Source: Acanthacorydalis orientalis (taxonomy: Eukaryota; Arthropoda; Insecta; Megaloptera; Corydalidae). From it: DNA of 64,000 nucleotides. The position numbers and the translations under genes were made by a program. Shown one piece after another: positions 36,439 to 49,265 of this stretch. Each line of letters begins with the position of its first letter. Positions within the stretch are counted from its first letter, which is position 1. The stretch covers positions 32,370,001-32,434,000 of the forward strand of contig CM068317.1 in NCBI GenBank assembly GCA_034766995.1, in the 5' to 3' direction. A model generated the notes under the pieces. It had not been told where the DNA came from. It searched no databases and saw only the letters and a program-made list of their open reading frames with translations.

Positions 36439-37132
36439 AACTACATATTTATGTTGCAATAAAAAAAAATATTTTTATAAAACGTATACACATTTTTATC
36501 ATTGTCTAAACATTGATTATATATTTTCAAATATTTAAAGATAATTATAAAAATGAGATTATGTGCATAAATAAGTTCAAATTAATACGCAAAAGGAATT
36601 AAAATTCAAATTATAAATGTGATGAGTATATACATATTGCATCAAAACCATAGAAAAGATAAACAACATCTAATATTAATTAATGATGATTGTAAATCGA
36701 CACTGTTCGTAATTGTGCAAATCATCTCATAAATTATATTCAACATATTAAATTAGTACTGTGTTAATAAGACGTATAAATAAGGAATAATATAAATAAT
36801 TTATAAGTACATAGAGCCATACATAACGTCACTCATCGGTATTGGTACAGCAGCCCATTATGTTTATAACACGTCACTTTTCCTTTCCCACTAGCCTGGT
36901 TTTCAGGTAGTCACTATGATTGGAGATTATGTTTAAGAGGGGTACCTAAGACGCATAACCTTCTACTAGAACATCTTTGTCTATAATCAAATGTGTTAAT
37001 AATATTATATTTGCATATACATTCTGTTGATTTGTATTCTCGTTTACATGAAATTGATCTTTTATTTAAATAATGGAGATAGTAAAATGTTATCTCTATG
37101 AATATGATTTGTATCTGCTTATGACTCATATG

Positions 37133-37135
<3 letters not shown>
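36439..37135. other. Mostly AT-rich; small complexity patch at 36825-36965
   Basis: The patch has CGTCACTCATCGG, AACACGTCAC and TTTTCAGGTAGTCAC, the last looking like a splice acceptor directly followed by GT. No coding frame is convincing. Confidence 0.35.

Positions 37136-37182
<47 letters not shown>
37136..37182. repeat. (TA)n microsatellite
   Basis: Pure TA run. Confidence 0.95.
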
Positions 37183-37184
<2 letters not shown>

Positions 37185-37557
37185 TATATTTATATATAAA
37201 TTGATTACTTTTACTCATTTCAAAGTATATTAATATTTAACTAGGACTAAAGTGAATATTCTCAAAAATTAAAATATATATTCCTTTTAAACAATGATTA
37301 ATTTGTCATATTGTTCAATAAACTATATTTTATCACATCTGTAAAATAAGTATTTTATCTGATTCTTGAATATAGTTTTTTTTTAATATTTATAAGCTAG
37401 TATGATTTGAAGTATTCAGGCTTTTGCTGTATAGAAAAGTGATTTATTCTTATAACAACCTTGTTTTAATTGTCAATGGCATTTATTTTTGACCATCAAA
37501 TCTTATTTTGTATTAAGATATATATTAATAAGTATATGTCCCCTCTCCACTCTCTCT

Positions 37558-37582
37558 TTATATATATATATATATATATATA
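37558..37582. repeat. (CT)/(TA) compound tract
   Basis: CCCCTCTCCACTCTCTCTTTA leads into a TA run of about 25 bp. Confidence 0.85.
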
Positions 37583-38521
37583 CAGTTTGTTAGTTTGATG
37601 GCTGTTCGTGCTCTTAAGAGTAAAGTTGAGAATTGTTATTTACATTGAACCATATAAATTTATATTGAACTTACTAGCAATTTTCACCTCGAAAAAGTAC
37701 AAAAAATATTTATTAAATATCCGATCGACGATTTTAATAATAAAATATTTTTCATTGATATATTTTTTAGCACAATCTTACCAATGTTTTAGATGCACCA
37801 ACCTAATATTTTTTTTCCATACCGTTATATTTATTTTAATTACAGTTCTTATATCCTTAGAATAATGAGTGAAAAATATGTTATAATTGTTATTGGATAA
37901 ATTAGTGTTTTTGAACAATTATTATTATTGAAAGCTAATTATATATGATGATAAAATGTTTATATTTACATACTGTATCTCTCATTTTCTATTATAACAA
38001 AGTTAAGTAGCTAGAATGAGATATTGTTTTGATCATATTTAGTATACTGAATAGATCAAAAATCGTTTAAACTAAGTCTAATTGAGTGGAAAAATAATAA
38101 TCTCTTATTAAATCAATGTAAATATTGTAATCGGTTCAGTATTATTCAAAAGTTAACATACAGGAATACTTTTTCGTTAGTATTTATTAGTGAATTATAA
38201 TTTTTAATTTCTGAATTATAATAACACTCATATATTAAAGTGAAAATGTAAAATTTATTAAAAACTTTTGAATTTCCTTCAAAACTATTGAATATCACAC
38301 ATATTAAAAAGATGTAATATAAACATATACATCTTGTTCGGAAACATTGACAAATATCAGTTTTAGCATTTTTTTTGAATCTATCACCAGATACATGTTG
38401 ATTTTTCCATTCAAATAATAAACTGTGGGGCTTTTATATTATACAAAAAGTTTACCGTATTTAAAAAACAATTTATAATTTTTATGCAAATTTAGAAACA
38501 TATAGAGAGATATTATTGCTC

Positions 38522-38526
<5 letters not shown>
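37583..38526. other. AT-rich stretch with an orphan mariner-like end
   Basis: At 37794-37806 TGCACCAACCTAA followed by TA matches the terminal 13 bp of Hsmar1-type mariners, but no convincing left partner is found. The 85-codon frame at 37608-37865 is unsupported. Confidence 0.35.

Positions 38527-38572
<46 letters not shown>
38527..38572. repeat. (TA)n microsatellite
   Basis: Pure TA run. Confidence 0.95.
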
Positions 38573-38574
<2 letters not shown>

Positions 38575-39113
38575 CGATGAGAATATTATCATTTTCAGAG
38601 TGATAAGGCACATAAAAATCTTAATAAATTTTAAATGAGGGAATTAGTAGAAAAGAGATTATATTTTAAAATCAATATTCACAACAAATAATTCTGTACA
38701 AAAGTGTTTATTAAAATAACCTTATTTATAAATAAAATATGTATATAAGCACTTTAAAAGAAAAATAAATGATAGTTACATTAATTTTTGCAAAAACCAG
38801 AAATTATTAATACCCATTCATCATTTTTAAACAAAAATTCATACAAGCAATAATAAATTTCAATCCAAGCTGAATTGAAACTATATCCATCATGCTTAAT
38901 ACTGGACCACGGTTACTAAATAGTAATTACGGTTTATTTTTTTTAATGACACACCTACATGTTGATTATAAAACGTCAGCATAATTTTATGATTAATTAA
39001 AACATGCAGATTTTAATTTGTCAACTAGTGTTTTTTTTTATAAAAAAATACATAAATTTTAGGACATGTGACTCAGAGAAATAAATTAATTTTAGTGTAA
39101 GATTTGTGTTTTG

Positions 39114-39114
39114 T

Positions 39115-39150
<36 letters not shown>
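39114..39150. repeat. (CATA)n/(TA)n tract
   Basis: ATACATACATACATA followed by a TA run. Confidence 0.9.
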
Positions 39151-39154
<4 letters not shown>

Positions 39155-39593
39155 GTAGGTAAACATATGTATAATTCATTAGTTAAAAGTGATACTGCAA
39201 TTATAATCTAAATCAAGTACCATTTATAAATAAAACGTTGATTTGAATTTAGAACGATTAACTATTACTAACGAAAAACTTGATTTATCGAGTGTCAAAC
39301 GTATATGATATACACCATTTGAAGGTCTTATTTTTTTGATCGATTTCATAATTTATACAAAGGTATATGTTTTTTCGATACAATTTTAGAATACCTAACT
39401 GTATTTATTGCTGCTATTCAAAAACAAACAAATATGTTGTGCTATAAATAATAAATTTATTAGCATTCGTTCAAAAACATATTCATTGACTGTTTTTGTA
39501 TAATTTCTTTCATATATTTTTTGTTATCAAATAAGTTTACGCATATTGATTAGAATCTTTTTTTTATTCTAATTAAGGACTTGTAATTTAATA

Positions 39594-39613
39594 ACAACAC
39601 ACACACACGTACT

Positions 39614-39657
<44 letters not shown>
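39594..39657. repeat. (AC)n then (TA)n microsatellite
   Basis: ACACACACACAC at the left, GTACTAAC spacer, then a TA run of about 41 bp. Confidence 0.95.
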
Positions 39658-39658
<1 letters not shown>

Positions 39659-42014
39659 GAATTTTAAAATATTGAATAGTAGGATAAATCTTTTGATATA
39701 TTTTTTGGTAAACAAACAACAGTAACATAGTTTGATACTATTACATTTGTAATGCGTACAATAATATCAAAATGTAGAATTTTTTACATATTTATTAGTA
39801 TCCAGATTAGTTTTTTATTTTTTAAATTAATTTCTATTAAGTTAGGCGCATCTGATTTGTTGTTTAATGAAGAAAAATGAAAACATAGATTAAATAATTA
39901 GTGATTATGGAAATCCGCTTTAATTTTTTCTTATTAATGCAATTAATTTATTTGTAAACGAAATTATTTGTTCAACCAATTAAGTATTTTCAATATTTTA
40001 ACACTTTTGTAACATTCTAGGAGCATTTATATATCTCTACTGGAAATACATGTAATTTAATTATTAAAAAACAAAGATTTGTTTTTTTTTTGAAAATTTC
40101 CAAAGCCCCAGGTTGTTTTGTACTGATTCTGTTTTGTAATAATTGTATTAAATAATAATCTGCATAAATTATATTTGGAAAATAATGAGAATACATACCA
40201 ATCACAATATAGATCTAAAAAATGTGGTTAAATTCACTTTACCATTTTTGGTTCTTGTTTATGCGGATGTCTATAGAGATACCATCATTCTGAAAGTGCT
40301 AAGATATAAAAAAATGTACTTTTAGTGCTCTGAAAATGATGACATCGCCATCAACATGCAGTAACAATCAAAAATCAACATTAATAGAATTTTTCAATCA
40401 GAAAATTTTATTGTTTGTGGGGTAAGTGAAAAATTAATATCTGAAAATGAATAACAATCTATTAGTTTAACGTTGAAGTTCAATTGGGTCTGCATTGAAG
40501 AGTGCAGTCTGATATTGCGGTAAAAAAAGTCTCCTTTCAATGACTTAAAACGAAACGTTTTGCTTGTATTGATTGATTTTGTTGGTCCAATTGATGATAA
40601 TACTTGCATGATGTTATAATTTCTTTGGCAGATAGCGGCGTATAAAAGATTAATTCTTTTTAATCCCACCAAGCAGACAGTAAGACCTTTTGAAGATGCA
40701 AGTCAGTCTTTGTTATCGTTGAAGCGGTTTATCAATTATTCTCAACTGTATTTCTACGACATGCTATTGTATTGCCTCCATTTTTAATATTTAGCTATTA
40801 ATCGATTTTAAAATGGATCTTTAATCAGTCACTCAACTAACTGCATATGAATATCCGATATATAATATTCTTTTCGGTCAGTAAATTGGGATATTTAAAT
40901 ATCGAAATTTAAAATTTATTCAAGATTCCTTTTTAATATACATAAATTCTATGGAATTATTGATAAATTTTAATTATAACAGATATTTATATATTTGTCT
41001 CCAGTAAATTATGAATAAGAACATCATCAACCTTATTAAAGTAGCTTAATTGTAGTTTATTACATAACACAAAATCTCTTCTACTGAATGCTTCTTCCTA
41101 CATTTATTAATATTTTTTATGGTTGCTGAAACATTCATTTGTTTTCAGTACTGAAATAATTTGATGTGCTGAAAATGAAAATTTTTAACATTTATTTTCA
41201 AACGTATTAAAACAATTTAACACTTAAATTACAGATTTCATCATAACTATGAAACAATATATACAAGTCAACACGATTATATTTATTAATAATGTATTTT
41301 TTTAGGTACACACCTTTAATAGAATCGTCCGTTTTCACATACGCACTTGAGTTTGTTGAGACTTGTCTTCCATTCTCTCATTTATAATTAATGATTTGAT
41401 TATTAAACACTGACAAATTGTTTCTATTATGATAAAATACAATGTTTATATCTTGAATATTATATCACTATCACTAAAAATTTCATACACACCAATTTTA
41501 TTAACAGGCTAATCGAATTGCTTAAACCGAAACAAATCTATTTAGAAACATTAAGTCCGTTTTAGATTTTTTTTTTTGTGATTGGACCAAATATGCTAAT
41601 CTTTTCTCATAAGATTAAAATCGAATTGGTAAAATTGTAACTAGAGTATTAATACGATTGTATGCCATTCATGGGAAATCGGATTTAATTTTTACAAACA
41701 TCCATTATTGTATCGTTTTTTTTTTTGAAAAGAGATTTCTTTTTTTGATTCATATTTGTTCATTGAAATTTTACAATTTTTATAAAATATTTTTGATTGT
41801 AATTTAGTGTTTTCTGATTATGCTTGTGTTATAAAAATGTAATTATAATTTGTCTCAGAGAAACTTAAACCTAGTAAATAAGTAAAACTAATCTTACAAG
41901 ATAAGTAAATTAGATTGACGTTATTTATTCCGAAAAATATAGTTATTATTACTGATAAAGTGTTCTTTTTCGTATTCTTTTAGTGTTTTATTTTTGCAAA
42001 ATTTAGTAATACAC
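39658..42014. other. Mostly AT-rich; mixed sequence at 40200-40800
   Basis: Sequence at 40200-40800 has ordinary complexity. A 92-codon minus-strand frame (40394-40672) starts at TTG, and a 57-codon plus-strand frame ends near 40790 (contains NPTKQTVRPFEDASQSLL). Neither has an ATG start, known domain or splice signals. It may be an old mobile-element relic. The rest is featureless. Confidence 0.35.
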
Positions 42015-42040
42015 TATATATATATATATATATACATATA
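42015..42040. repeat. Short (TA)n tract
   Basis: TA run ending ACATATA. Confidence 0.85.
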
Positions 42041-42500
42041 AAGAATTATATTTTTTTCTCGCTTTGAATAAGTTTATATTAATTTAATAAAATAATTTCG
42101 TTAGAATAACCAGTACAATTATTGATTTACTGTCTCTTTTTTGTGACTAAAATATTCTTTTGAACCAATGAATGTAATATTTTTAAACTGAATGTTAAGA
42201 AAATACATTTTCTGATTTTTTTTTTGAAAAAACTTTTCAGTCCCTGTTTAAACTACTATGCTTATCCCATTTAGATATATTTTCAATATCGTTTATTGCT
42301 TTTATACTTTCTATTTATTTATTGTTTTGATCTTCAGAAGGCGTATGTTTAGTTAGCTGCTGGTTCTTCTAAAATGGAATTATATACAGTTAGTTGTATA
42401 ATAATTATATTTGCTTAATTGTTTCAACGGTGACTTTAAACATTTTAATTTCTTTTCTACCACAATAAATCCAAGTCATTGTATGTATATAGATATGATG

Positions 42501-42570
<70 letters not shown>
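42501..42570. repeat. (TA)n microsatellite
   Basis: About 70 bp of pure TA directly next to the island at 42600; preceded by GTATGTATATAGATATGATG. Confidence 0.95.
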
Positions 42571-42573
<3 letters not shown>

Positions 42574-42599
42574 TTGTAATACCGACAGACATAATAATT

Positions 42600-43115
42600 A
42601 AAACACAAACACATAAATTGACTAAGCCTACCGTGATCAACCTCAAGGTTGCATGTTTCGATTTAACACATTTTTTTTCGTCTTGATCAAAACCGATCGG
42701 AATTTCGCCGTCGATCAGCTCGAGCAGTCGACGCGAACGCTTTGTGAACACGTCGAATAACGGATCGTGCGACACCGACGACCGGTACCGTTAGTGATGT
42801 GTCCGAGTGAGACGCGCTTATCATCCCGCACTGCTCCGACCCTTCTAATTTACTTTCTATTTCATTGTGGCTCTGTGTGTTGTGCATATAAGATATGAGG
42901 GGACCCGCCCAATAATGTAATGCTGATTTTTGTCGCCTCCGGCCACACATCGCATGTATATTGTGGATACGTTGTGTGTGTATATACCTGATAATGAATC
43001 GTTTGCTCCAGTTCGTTTTCAGTTGGTATTTATTAATTTGTATGTATGCATTCGCCGTTATTTCTGCGTGCCGTTCGCGGCTACAAGGTGTAATAGAAAT
43101 ATATTTTATTTATAA
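42600..43115. other. GC-rich island, candidate exon or bidirectional promoter
   Basis: About 500 bp of CpG-dense sequence, the most coding-like block in the window. Several frames are open: minus 42687-42950 (ATG start), minus frame ending inside the (TA)n tract and holding KRSRRLLELIDGEIPIGFDQ (no ATG; TAA 18 bp upstream), and plus 42954-43115 (ATG start, MYIVDTLCVYIPDNESFAP). The plus frame passes GCTACAAG|GTGTAA, a possible splice donor. The two ATGs are only a few bases apart and point in opposite directions. No family is recognised. Confidence 0.4.
42687..42950 (-). CDS. Candidate ORF or exon, 87 codons, unidentified
   Basis: It begins at a true ATG (MCGRRRQKSALHYWAGPL), is polar in the middle (HNEIESKLEGSEQ) and Arg-rich at the end (ARADRRRNSDRF), and stops at TGA. 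No signal peptide, membrane span or domain is evident. The overlapping frame with LLELIDGEIPIGF looks at least as protein-like, so a frameshift or a wrong choice of frame is possible. The rich base composition makes chance openness more likely than in the AT-rich flanks. Confidence 0.15.
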   Translation of the reverse strand: MCGRRRQKSALHYWAGPLISYMHNTQSHNEIESKLEGSEQCGMISASHSDTSLTVPVVGVARSVIRRVHKAFASTARADRRRNSDRF

Positions 43116-43825
43116 TTTATCATTATCACATATTTATGTGTGACTGAATAATTATCATTTTTCTCCATTCGACTATTTATATTATTTAATTAATACTGTA
43201 TGAATTCACTAGTAAATGATTAATGCTCTTTTAAATCATTTATTGTATAACGAACCTATGAAGCTTTATAATAGAGGCTTTAATCAAATTAAGATCTAAT
43301 TGATAGATATAAAACTTTTTTGAATATTTATTAGAATAAACATATATTTTATATTTCATACTTAAAATATATTCCATTTTAAAATGAATAATGCATTTCA
43401 TAAAAATTAATATTTTTTTTTACAAAACTGCATAAAAATGTATAATGAACATTATTATAACATTTTAAAATGACAGCGCTATTATTTTCATAGTTTTAAT
43501 TCAAAATTGTCTCTTAAACGCAGGATTTTCAAAACTTGAAGGTACCTAATTTAGAATTAATATTCATGAAAGTGATTATTTGCAAAATATTGACATTAAA
43601 TGCGATGATTGTATAGTTTGAAATAATAAACATTTCAAAAGTAATGGATTTTTATCAAAAATAATATAAATTATTTTATATAACGTTTAAGAAAAAGAAT
43701 CAGTTAAAGATTTGTTTCTTTATTTACGAATATGAATTAATAAATTTTCATTACAATAATTTCTATGTGCGAATGCTAGAGACCACATGCAATTGGTTTT
43801 TTTCCACAACTTTTTTCGATCTTAG
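43116..43825. other. AT-rich non-coding stretch
   Basis: Nothing recognised. Confidence 0.65.
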
Positions 43826-43918
43826 TCATCATTAGATAGATTTTCAATTGAAAAGTTATCTGAAGATGATGAAAGTCAATCCAGCATAGAAGAAATGAAC
43901 TTATTGGTCTTCTCATGA
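43826..43918 (+). other. Short acidic coding-like relic
   Basis: A 30-codon frame between stops encoding DRFSIEKLSEDDESQSSIEE and ending at TGA. The acidic Ser-rich composition resembles the N-terminal region of many transposases and nuclear proteins, but no family can be named. No start codon. Confidence 0.15.
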
Positions 43919-44619
43919 TTCGCACGGAGCAACGAACAACGGGTACGCAGAAAAACAACACAATGAAATGTACAATGACATTTACTAAACACCTTTTTTC
44001 ATTTTTATTTTATCTTTTCAAATTTTCAAATTTCAACGTTCTTTTTATAAAAGTCGGTTCTCTTTCCAAAGTTAAGAGAATATTAAAAAATGATTTTAAT
44101 AAATATATCAGCTTTAACACAAACACAAATAATATATTTCTATTTAAATGCTTTCCTCTTCCAAACAGTGTGCCATGAAATGAAAAAGTATCTTATTTAT
44201 TGATTTATAATCACTAAATTCCCATTAGAATTATAGTTCATGCGATTTAAAATATCTAACTGGTATAAAATTGTACACTAGAACTAGAGAAATAAAGTAG
44301 CACAACAGATCGTCGATTTATGTAGTTTATAAAGTTCGAACATGCTCTTATAAAACTATACAAGATAAGATTAAATTATCATTTAAGAAAAATATACCGA
44401 AACAATTACAACAATATAAAAGTTGAACAGGTTAAGAAATGATTCTTGTATTATCGCAATAAACGATACAATACGAATATCCAAAAACAATGAGCTATAA
44501 AATCTTCTTAGACAATTTTCACCGCCTTTGGCTCAATTTGCCAAATGTAAAAGATATTCTTGATTTCAGATAAAATAGAATAAGTCATGCGGAACACGTG
44601 TGTTGCACACATGTAGGTA

Positions 44620-44640
44620 CATACATATATATGTACTGAC

Positions 44641-44688
<48 letters not shown>
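44620..44688. repeat. (TA)n microsatellite with ACATA shoulder
   Basis: GTACATACATATATATGTACTGAC precedes the main TA run. Confidence 0.95.
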
Positions 44689-44696
<8 letters not shown>

Positions 44697-44836
44697 AGTT
44701 TATTCAAACTTACATAATTATAAATTATAAAAAAAATGTGACAATTTACATACACATTTCGTTTCACTGATGAGTTGATTTGAAATTTTTAAATACAGAA
44801 TTGTTTCTATTTAATATATACATCATTTATATAATA

Positions 44837-44855
44837 TTATATATATATATATATA
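44837..44855. repeat. Short (TA)n tract
   Basis: TA run of 19 bp ending in GG. Confidence 0.8.
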
Positions 44856-45571
44856 GGTATTTATAACTTTCCAATAAATCATATAAATCAATAAATAATA
44901 TTAGATCGTGTATTAATACATAGACGAAAAAAGTTGTGTATATTATGACTTTCTTCATGCAAAAAATGTACAGTTAAAAATGTTTTATTCATTATTTATT
45001 TAAAATGTAAATTTGTTACGTAAAAAAAACATTGAATTAAAAATCAATTTGTAGTATAAACTAAAATCAATTATACCGTTTTAATATTTATAAATAATTA
45101 TATATTTTCATCAATTAATACAATAAACCTGTTATCCTTTTAAGTTCGTTATACAAATTATTTTTTTTTAAATTAATTAATGTAAGAGATATATTTTATA
45201 AAGGTAAATATAATATCTATATACGTAGATTAATAATCCTTGTAACGATCTTAGCATTCTTTTAATTAGTTTCTTATGACAATTTTTCATCATTTTGAAA
45301 ATATTGTCAAACTCAATATTCTTTAATCATTATTTTCCCATATTTTATTATAAAACTGTTTTGGAGTGTTTATAATCTGTAGTGATAAAATACACTTTAA
45401 ATTTATTTTATTACAAAAAGCAAGAAATTCAACACTTTTATAATATAAGAAGTTTTTAATAATATATTTTTTTTGTAATCATATTAACAAAAAAGAAATT
45501 TTTTGTACTTCAGTTCCATTAATTAAGGTTTATTAATTTTCTTTCCATTGACATTTCGTCCTTTTTATTAA

Positions 45572-45576
<5 letters not shown>
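44856..45576. other. AT-rich non-coding stretch
   Basis: Nothing recognised. Confidence 0.7.
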
Positions 45577-45609
<33 letters not shown>

Positions 45610-45640
45610 CTTTATACATAGTAGTATTTTAAAAGTTTAG

Positions 45641-45682
<42 letters not shown>
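45577..45682. repeat. Two (TA)n microsatellites
   Basis: TA runs at 45577-45606 and 45643-45682, about 36 bp apart. Confidence 0.95.
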
Positions 45683-45686
<4 letters not shown>

Positions 45687-45948
45687 TGTATAAGCAAATA
45701 TAGATCAAATTTGGATAAAATCATTTATAAATGTAAACTGATTTTTTAACTAAAAAGTTAATCTGAGTCATATTTTTATTGAGAGTTTATGTACACATTT
45801 TTTTTTAAATACTTAATCAAGAAAAAAGAAAAAGACAAAGCATCATTTTACTCATGTTCTAATGTAAATGAAGATTCAAATCAGGAGATAAAACTTATGT
45901 GTGATATTATCAGTCTATATTTAATAAATCTATGATAATTTATTATAC

Positions 45949-45950
<2 letters not shown>

Positions 45951-45999
<49 letters not shown>
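45951..45999. repeat. (TA)n microsatellite
   Basis: Pure TA run. Confidence 0.95.
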
Positions 46000-46001
<2 letters not shown>

Positions 46002-46190
46002 ATAAACATTCAAATATTCAGATATATTCGATTACGTTTTAGGTGGTTATACTTGAATAATTAATGCGAAGGACTTTTCATCATTTGGTTAAGTTCATAA
46101 CCGTACTTGAAATTCGTTACCTCTCATTAAGAAATCGATTGTCTTGATAGCTTAATGATCTCCGACCTTAATAATTGTTTTGAAAAACAA

Positions 46191-46227
<37 letters not shown>
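46191..46227. repeat. (TA)n microsatellite
   Basis: Starts ATATGTATAT and runs into the island at 46228. Confidence 0.95.
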
Positions 46228-46230
<3 letters not shown>

Positions 46231-46400
46231 CGGCTTCGTTTATGCACGCGCGAAATACACTTTTTACGTTAACCGCATCATTAGTTACGTATGACGCACC
46301 CGTGTATGAATTAGGACGGAACGGACAGTCAGCTGATGCGATGTGACAAGTGGTCATTGGTTCAGGCTTTCACGTATCTCGAGAAATGAAACGTGAAATA
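46228..46400. other. CpG-bearing complexity island
   Basis: Contains GCACGCGCGAAATAC, TTAGTTACGTATGACGCACCC, CAGTCAGCTGATGCG and TATCTCGAGAAATGAAACG. TTACGTA and TGACGCA are bZIP-like, CAGCTG is an E-box. No coding frame is convincing; regulatory function is a guess. Confidence 0.25.
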
Positions 46401-46499
46401 ATATACAACCAATCTACATGTATAAATAATATCTTTTTATAGATGTTTTACAATGTGTTAATTGTAGTTTTATGCTTGGTTTTTGCAATAGTTTTAGAA

Positions 46500-46501
<2 letters not shown>

Positions 46502-46552
<51 letters not shown>
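46502..46552. repeat. (TA)n microsatellite
   Basis: Pure TA run of 51 bp. Confidence 0.95.
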
Positions 46553-46557
<5 letters not shown>

Positions 46558-48313
46558 AACACAAATATATACACCCTCGTATGTATGTGTATGGGTGTAA
46601 TAAATACGCTATGTTCATTTGCGAGATTATGTAAATTTTTATCAGATCAATTTTTGTCATGTTGCACAACTTATCAACGTGATAGTTAATAATATCTAGA
46701 AATTCAAATAAAAATGAGTGTTCTTTTTTTTAAATGACCGTATTTTATTGACTTTTATTAAAGTTATTACAAAATAACTATAATATATATAGTAAAAGTG
46801 AACAAATTAGTCTACAAATCAATTGATCAAATTTCAATTTTATTTAGAAAAAAATATCTATATTATTTAATAATAAAGATTTCAGTTTTATAATATCATA
46901 CTTCAAACAGTAGTGGATTAAATAGACAAATATGTTATAATGTATTTATATATAATACTCTAGTAGAAGGTATCGTTTTCTTAACAAAGAACATATCTTT
47001 TTCAAAGACAGACGTACATTAAATCGATTTAAGTGCCTAATTTTGACAGTAGTACTAAAATGATAATAATTTAAGTTTATGGTATTATTAAGAAAAAATA
47101 TTCTCTTATTTCCACAAAAATCTCAAGTTATTTCTTTGTTATAAATAATATTAGAAATTATTCAAAAATAAAAAGTTTTATTCTCTATTATTCTCTTTTA
47201 GTACTCAAATTCGTATTCAAATTTACAGCGACCTCTATACTGATAATCAGTTATGCAAAATTTAATTTAATTTTTTATTTTGTGCCAGTATACACTGCTA
47301 TAAAAGATTTTATATTATAATAAAAGCTATTTTCCATTTTCTATAAGATTATATTTTCTTTTTAAAATTTTATAAGGTTTTTATGAATGCACGATTATTC
47401 TTGTACAACAATCATTATTTCTTTTTTTAAAGCATTAACTTTCATTCGCATCTTTGAAGATATTTAAATATCATTATTTCAAGTTAATAAAGCGTATAAA
47501 ATTCTATATACTATAGAAATAAATAAATATCTTAACAATGTTGCATACAGAGGTATTATACTTTCACTGAATTTTATATATATATATATATTGATAAAAT
47601 ATTAGTCATTCATGTGTTAATGATTTGAAACTCAAATAGTCATGAAAAATAATTAACTATAAAATGAACAATTAATAAATAGTAATATTTTTTAACTGCA
47701 CCATACTTGTTGATAATTTGTAAATATGAATCAATATTTAAGAACTATTTTTAGTAATAGAGTAGAAATAAGAGTGCATAAACAAAATTTAAAATTTATT
47801 TTCAATGAAAATTAAATAAAATACTATAAAATGTTACTAAAATTGAGCTATAGGTGTTTTACCATGAAAAAATCGTTTATTAAGAAAAACTGACATGTAG
47901 ATCTAAGAGTATTTTATTAGCTTTCGTTAGAGTTAGTCTAAAAGTAATTAATTGACTAAAGGGATTATGTAAAAAAGTATCTGAATAAAAATTCAATATG
48001 TAGAATAAGAATTTTTAATTTCTTAAATGTTTTAACTGTTAACTTTTTGACTTGCCTTCATATATGAATAAATTGTCTTAATTAATAATATACTTAAATA
48101 TTTTTAAATGATATTATTCGACATCAGAATATATCAATAGTGATCCAATTGAATTTAGCTGAAGAAGACTATGAGAGTATAATAAAAAGGTTAGAGACAT
48201 GAAAACATTTAACTATAATTATTATTAATTAAATCGTTATGTATGATGATATCAGTTCTTTTTAAACAATATTAGCCAATAACTGAACGAGACTTTTAAT
48301 TATTTATTATTTA
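46553..48313. other. AT-rich non-coding stretch
   Basis: Short TA tract at 47574-47591; nothing else recognised. Confidence 0.65.
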
Positions 48314-48865
48314 TTAGATTGGTAGGAAAATAATTACGGTTTTTGTTTTCTGGATTCTAACTGCATTTTTTTTAATAAAAGCGCTATTTCATCGTGTTCA
48401 TGTTAATATAATTTTAAAGTACATTTTTCGATCTGTAATCTGGTAACATTGACTTTGGTTTTATAATTAATTTTGTATCAAATTGAGCTATTGAATTAAA
48501 AATGGAAAAGAACTAAATAAGAACATTTTTTGTATAAGTTCAAAACGGGTGTTTGAGCAGCAGAAACTGTTCGTAAATTAAACCATCATTTCGGTGTGAG
48601 TATTGTTAAGGAACGTAAGGTGTAATGATTGTTCCACAAATTTTGTGCTGGGGACGAGAGACTTGAAAATGAAAAGTTCGCGAACGCCCTTCTTCAGTTC
48701 GTAATAACCAACTGAAGGCTTTATTTGAATCAGAACCACGCACAAAAATGTATAAAATTAAGACATCAGTCATACAACAGTTCTGGACCATTTAAAATCA
48801 TTTAAATTAAAAAATGTATATGAATTTGAAGGTTATAGGCCGCAATTATTTTTCTGCCAACATAC
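48314..48865 (+). mobile_element. Mariner deletion derivative, transposase N-terminus only
   Basis: 552 bp between TA dinucleotides (48312-48313, 48866-48867). The left end is TTAGATTGGTAGGAAAATAA and the right end CCGCAATTATTTTTCTGCCA plus ACATAC. Plus-strand blocks of the broken frame include VKERKV, AGDERLENEK and QFWTI/HLK-equivalent sequence near 48779-48800, followed at once by GAATTTGAAGGTTATAG of the 3' end. The catalytic domain is missing at the same junction as in the sister copies. A 61-codon minus-strand frame here (48606-48791) is a shadow. Confidence 0.9.
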
Positions 48866-49157
48866 TAGATCACCAATCTATCGATTATCACTCTTGACAC
48901 CATCTGCGATTTAAAAATTGATGAAAATAAAAAAACATGATCTTAATCTTGAGACTTCATCTTTTATAAATAAAATATTTTTTTTGCAACGATTATTGGC
49001 TATAATATTAAAAAACAACTAGTACTACTTACTTAACACTACTATATTAAAACTCTAAGTGTAACTTATAAATCATAGTGTACAAATATTTAATATAATT
49101 TTATAATAAGTAAGGTATTTATTTTAATTTTATATTTGAATAATACTCACCCATACA

Positions 49158-49159
<2 letters not shown>
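48866..49159. other. AT-rich non-coding stretch
   Basis: Nothing recognised. Confidence 0.65.
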
Positions 49160-49248
<89 letters not shown>

Positions 49249-49265
49249 GTATATGTATATATATG
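49160..49265. repeat. (TA)n microsatellite with GTATG interruptions
   Basis: TA run, GTATGTATG, second TA run, then three GTATAT units. Tyr-Ile/Tyr-Val frames over it are artefacts. Confidence 0.95.
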
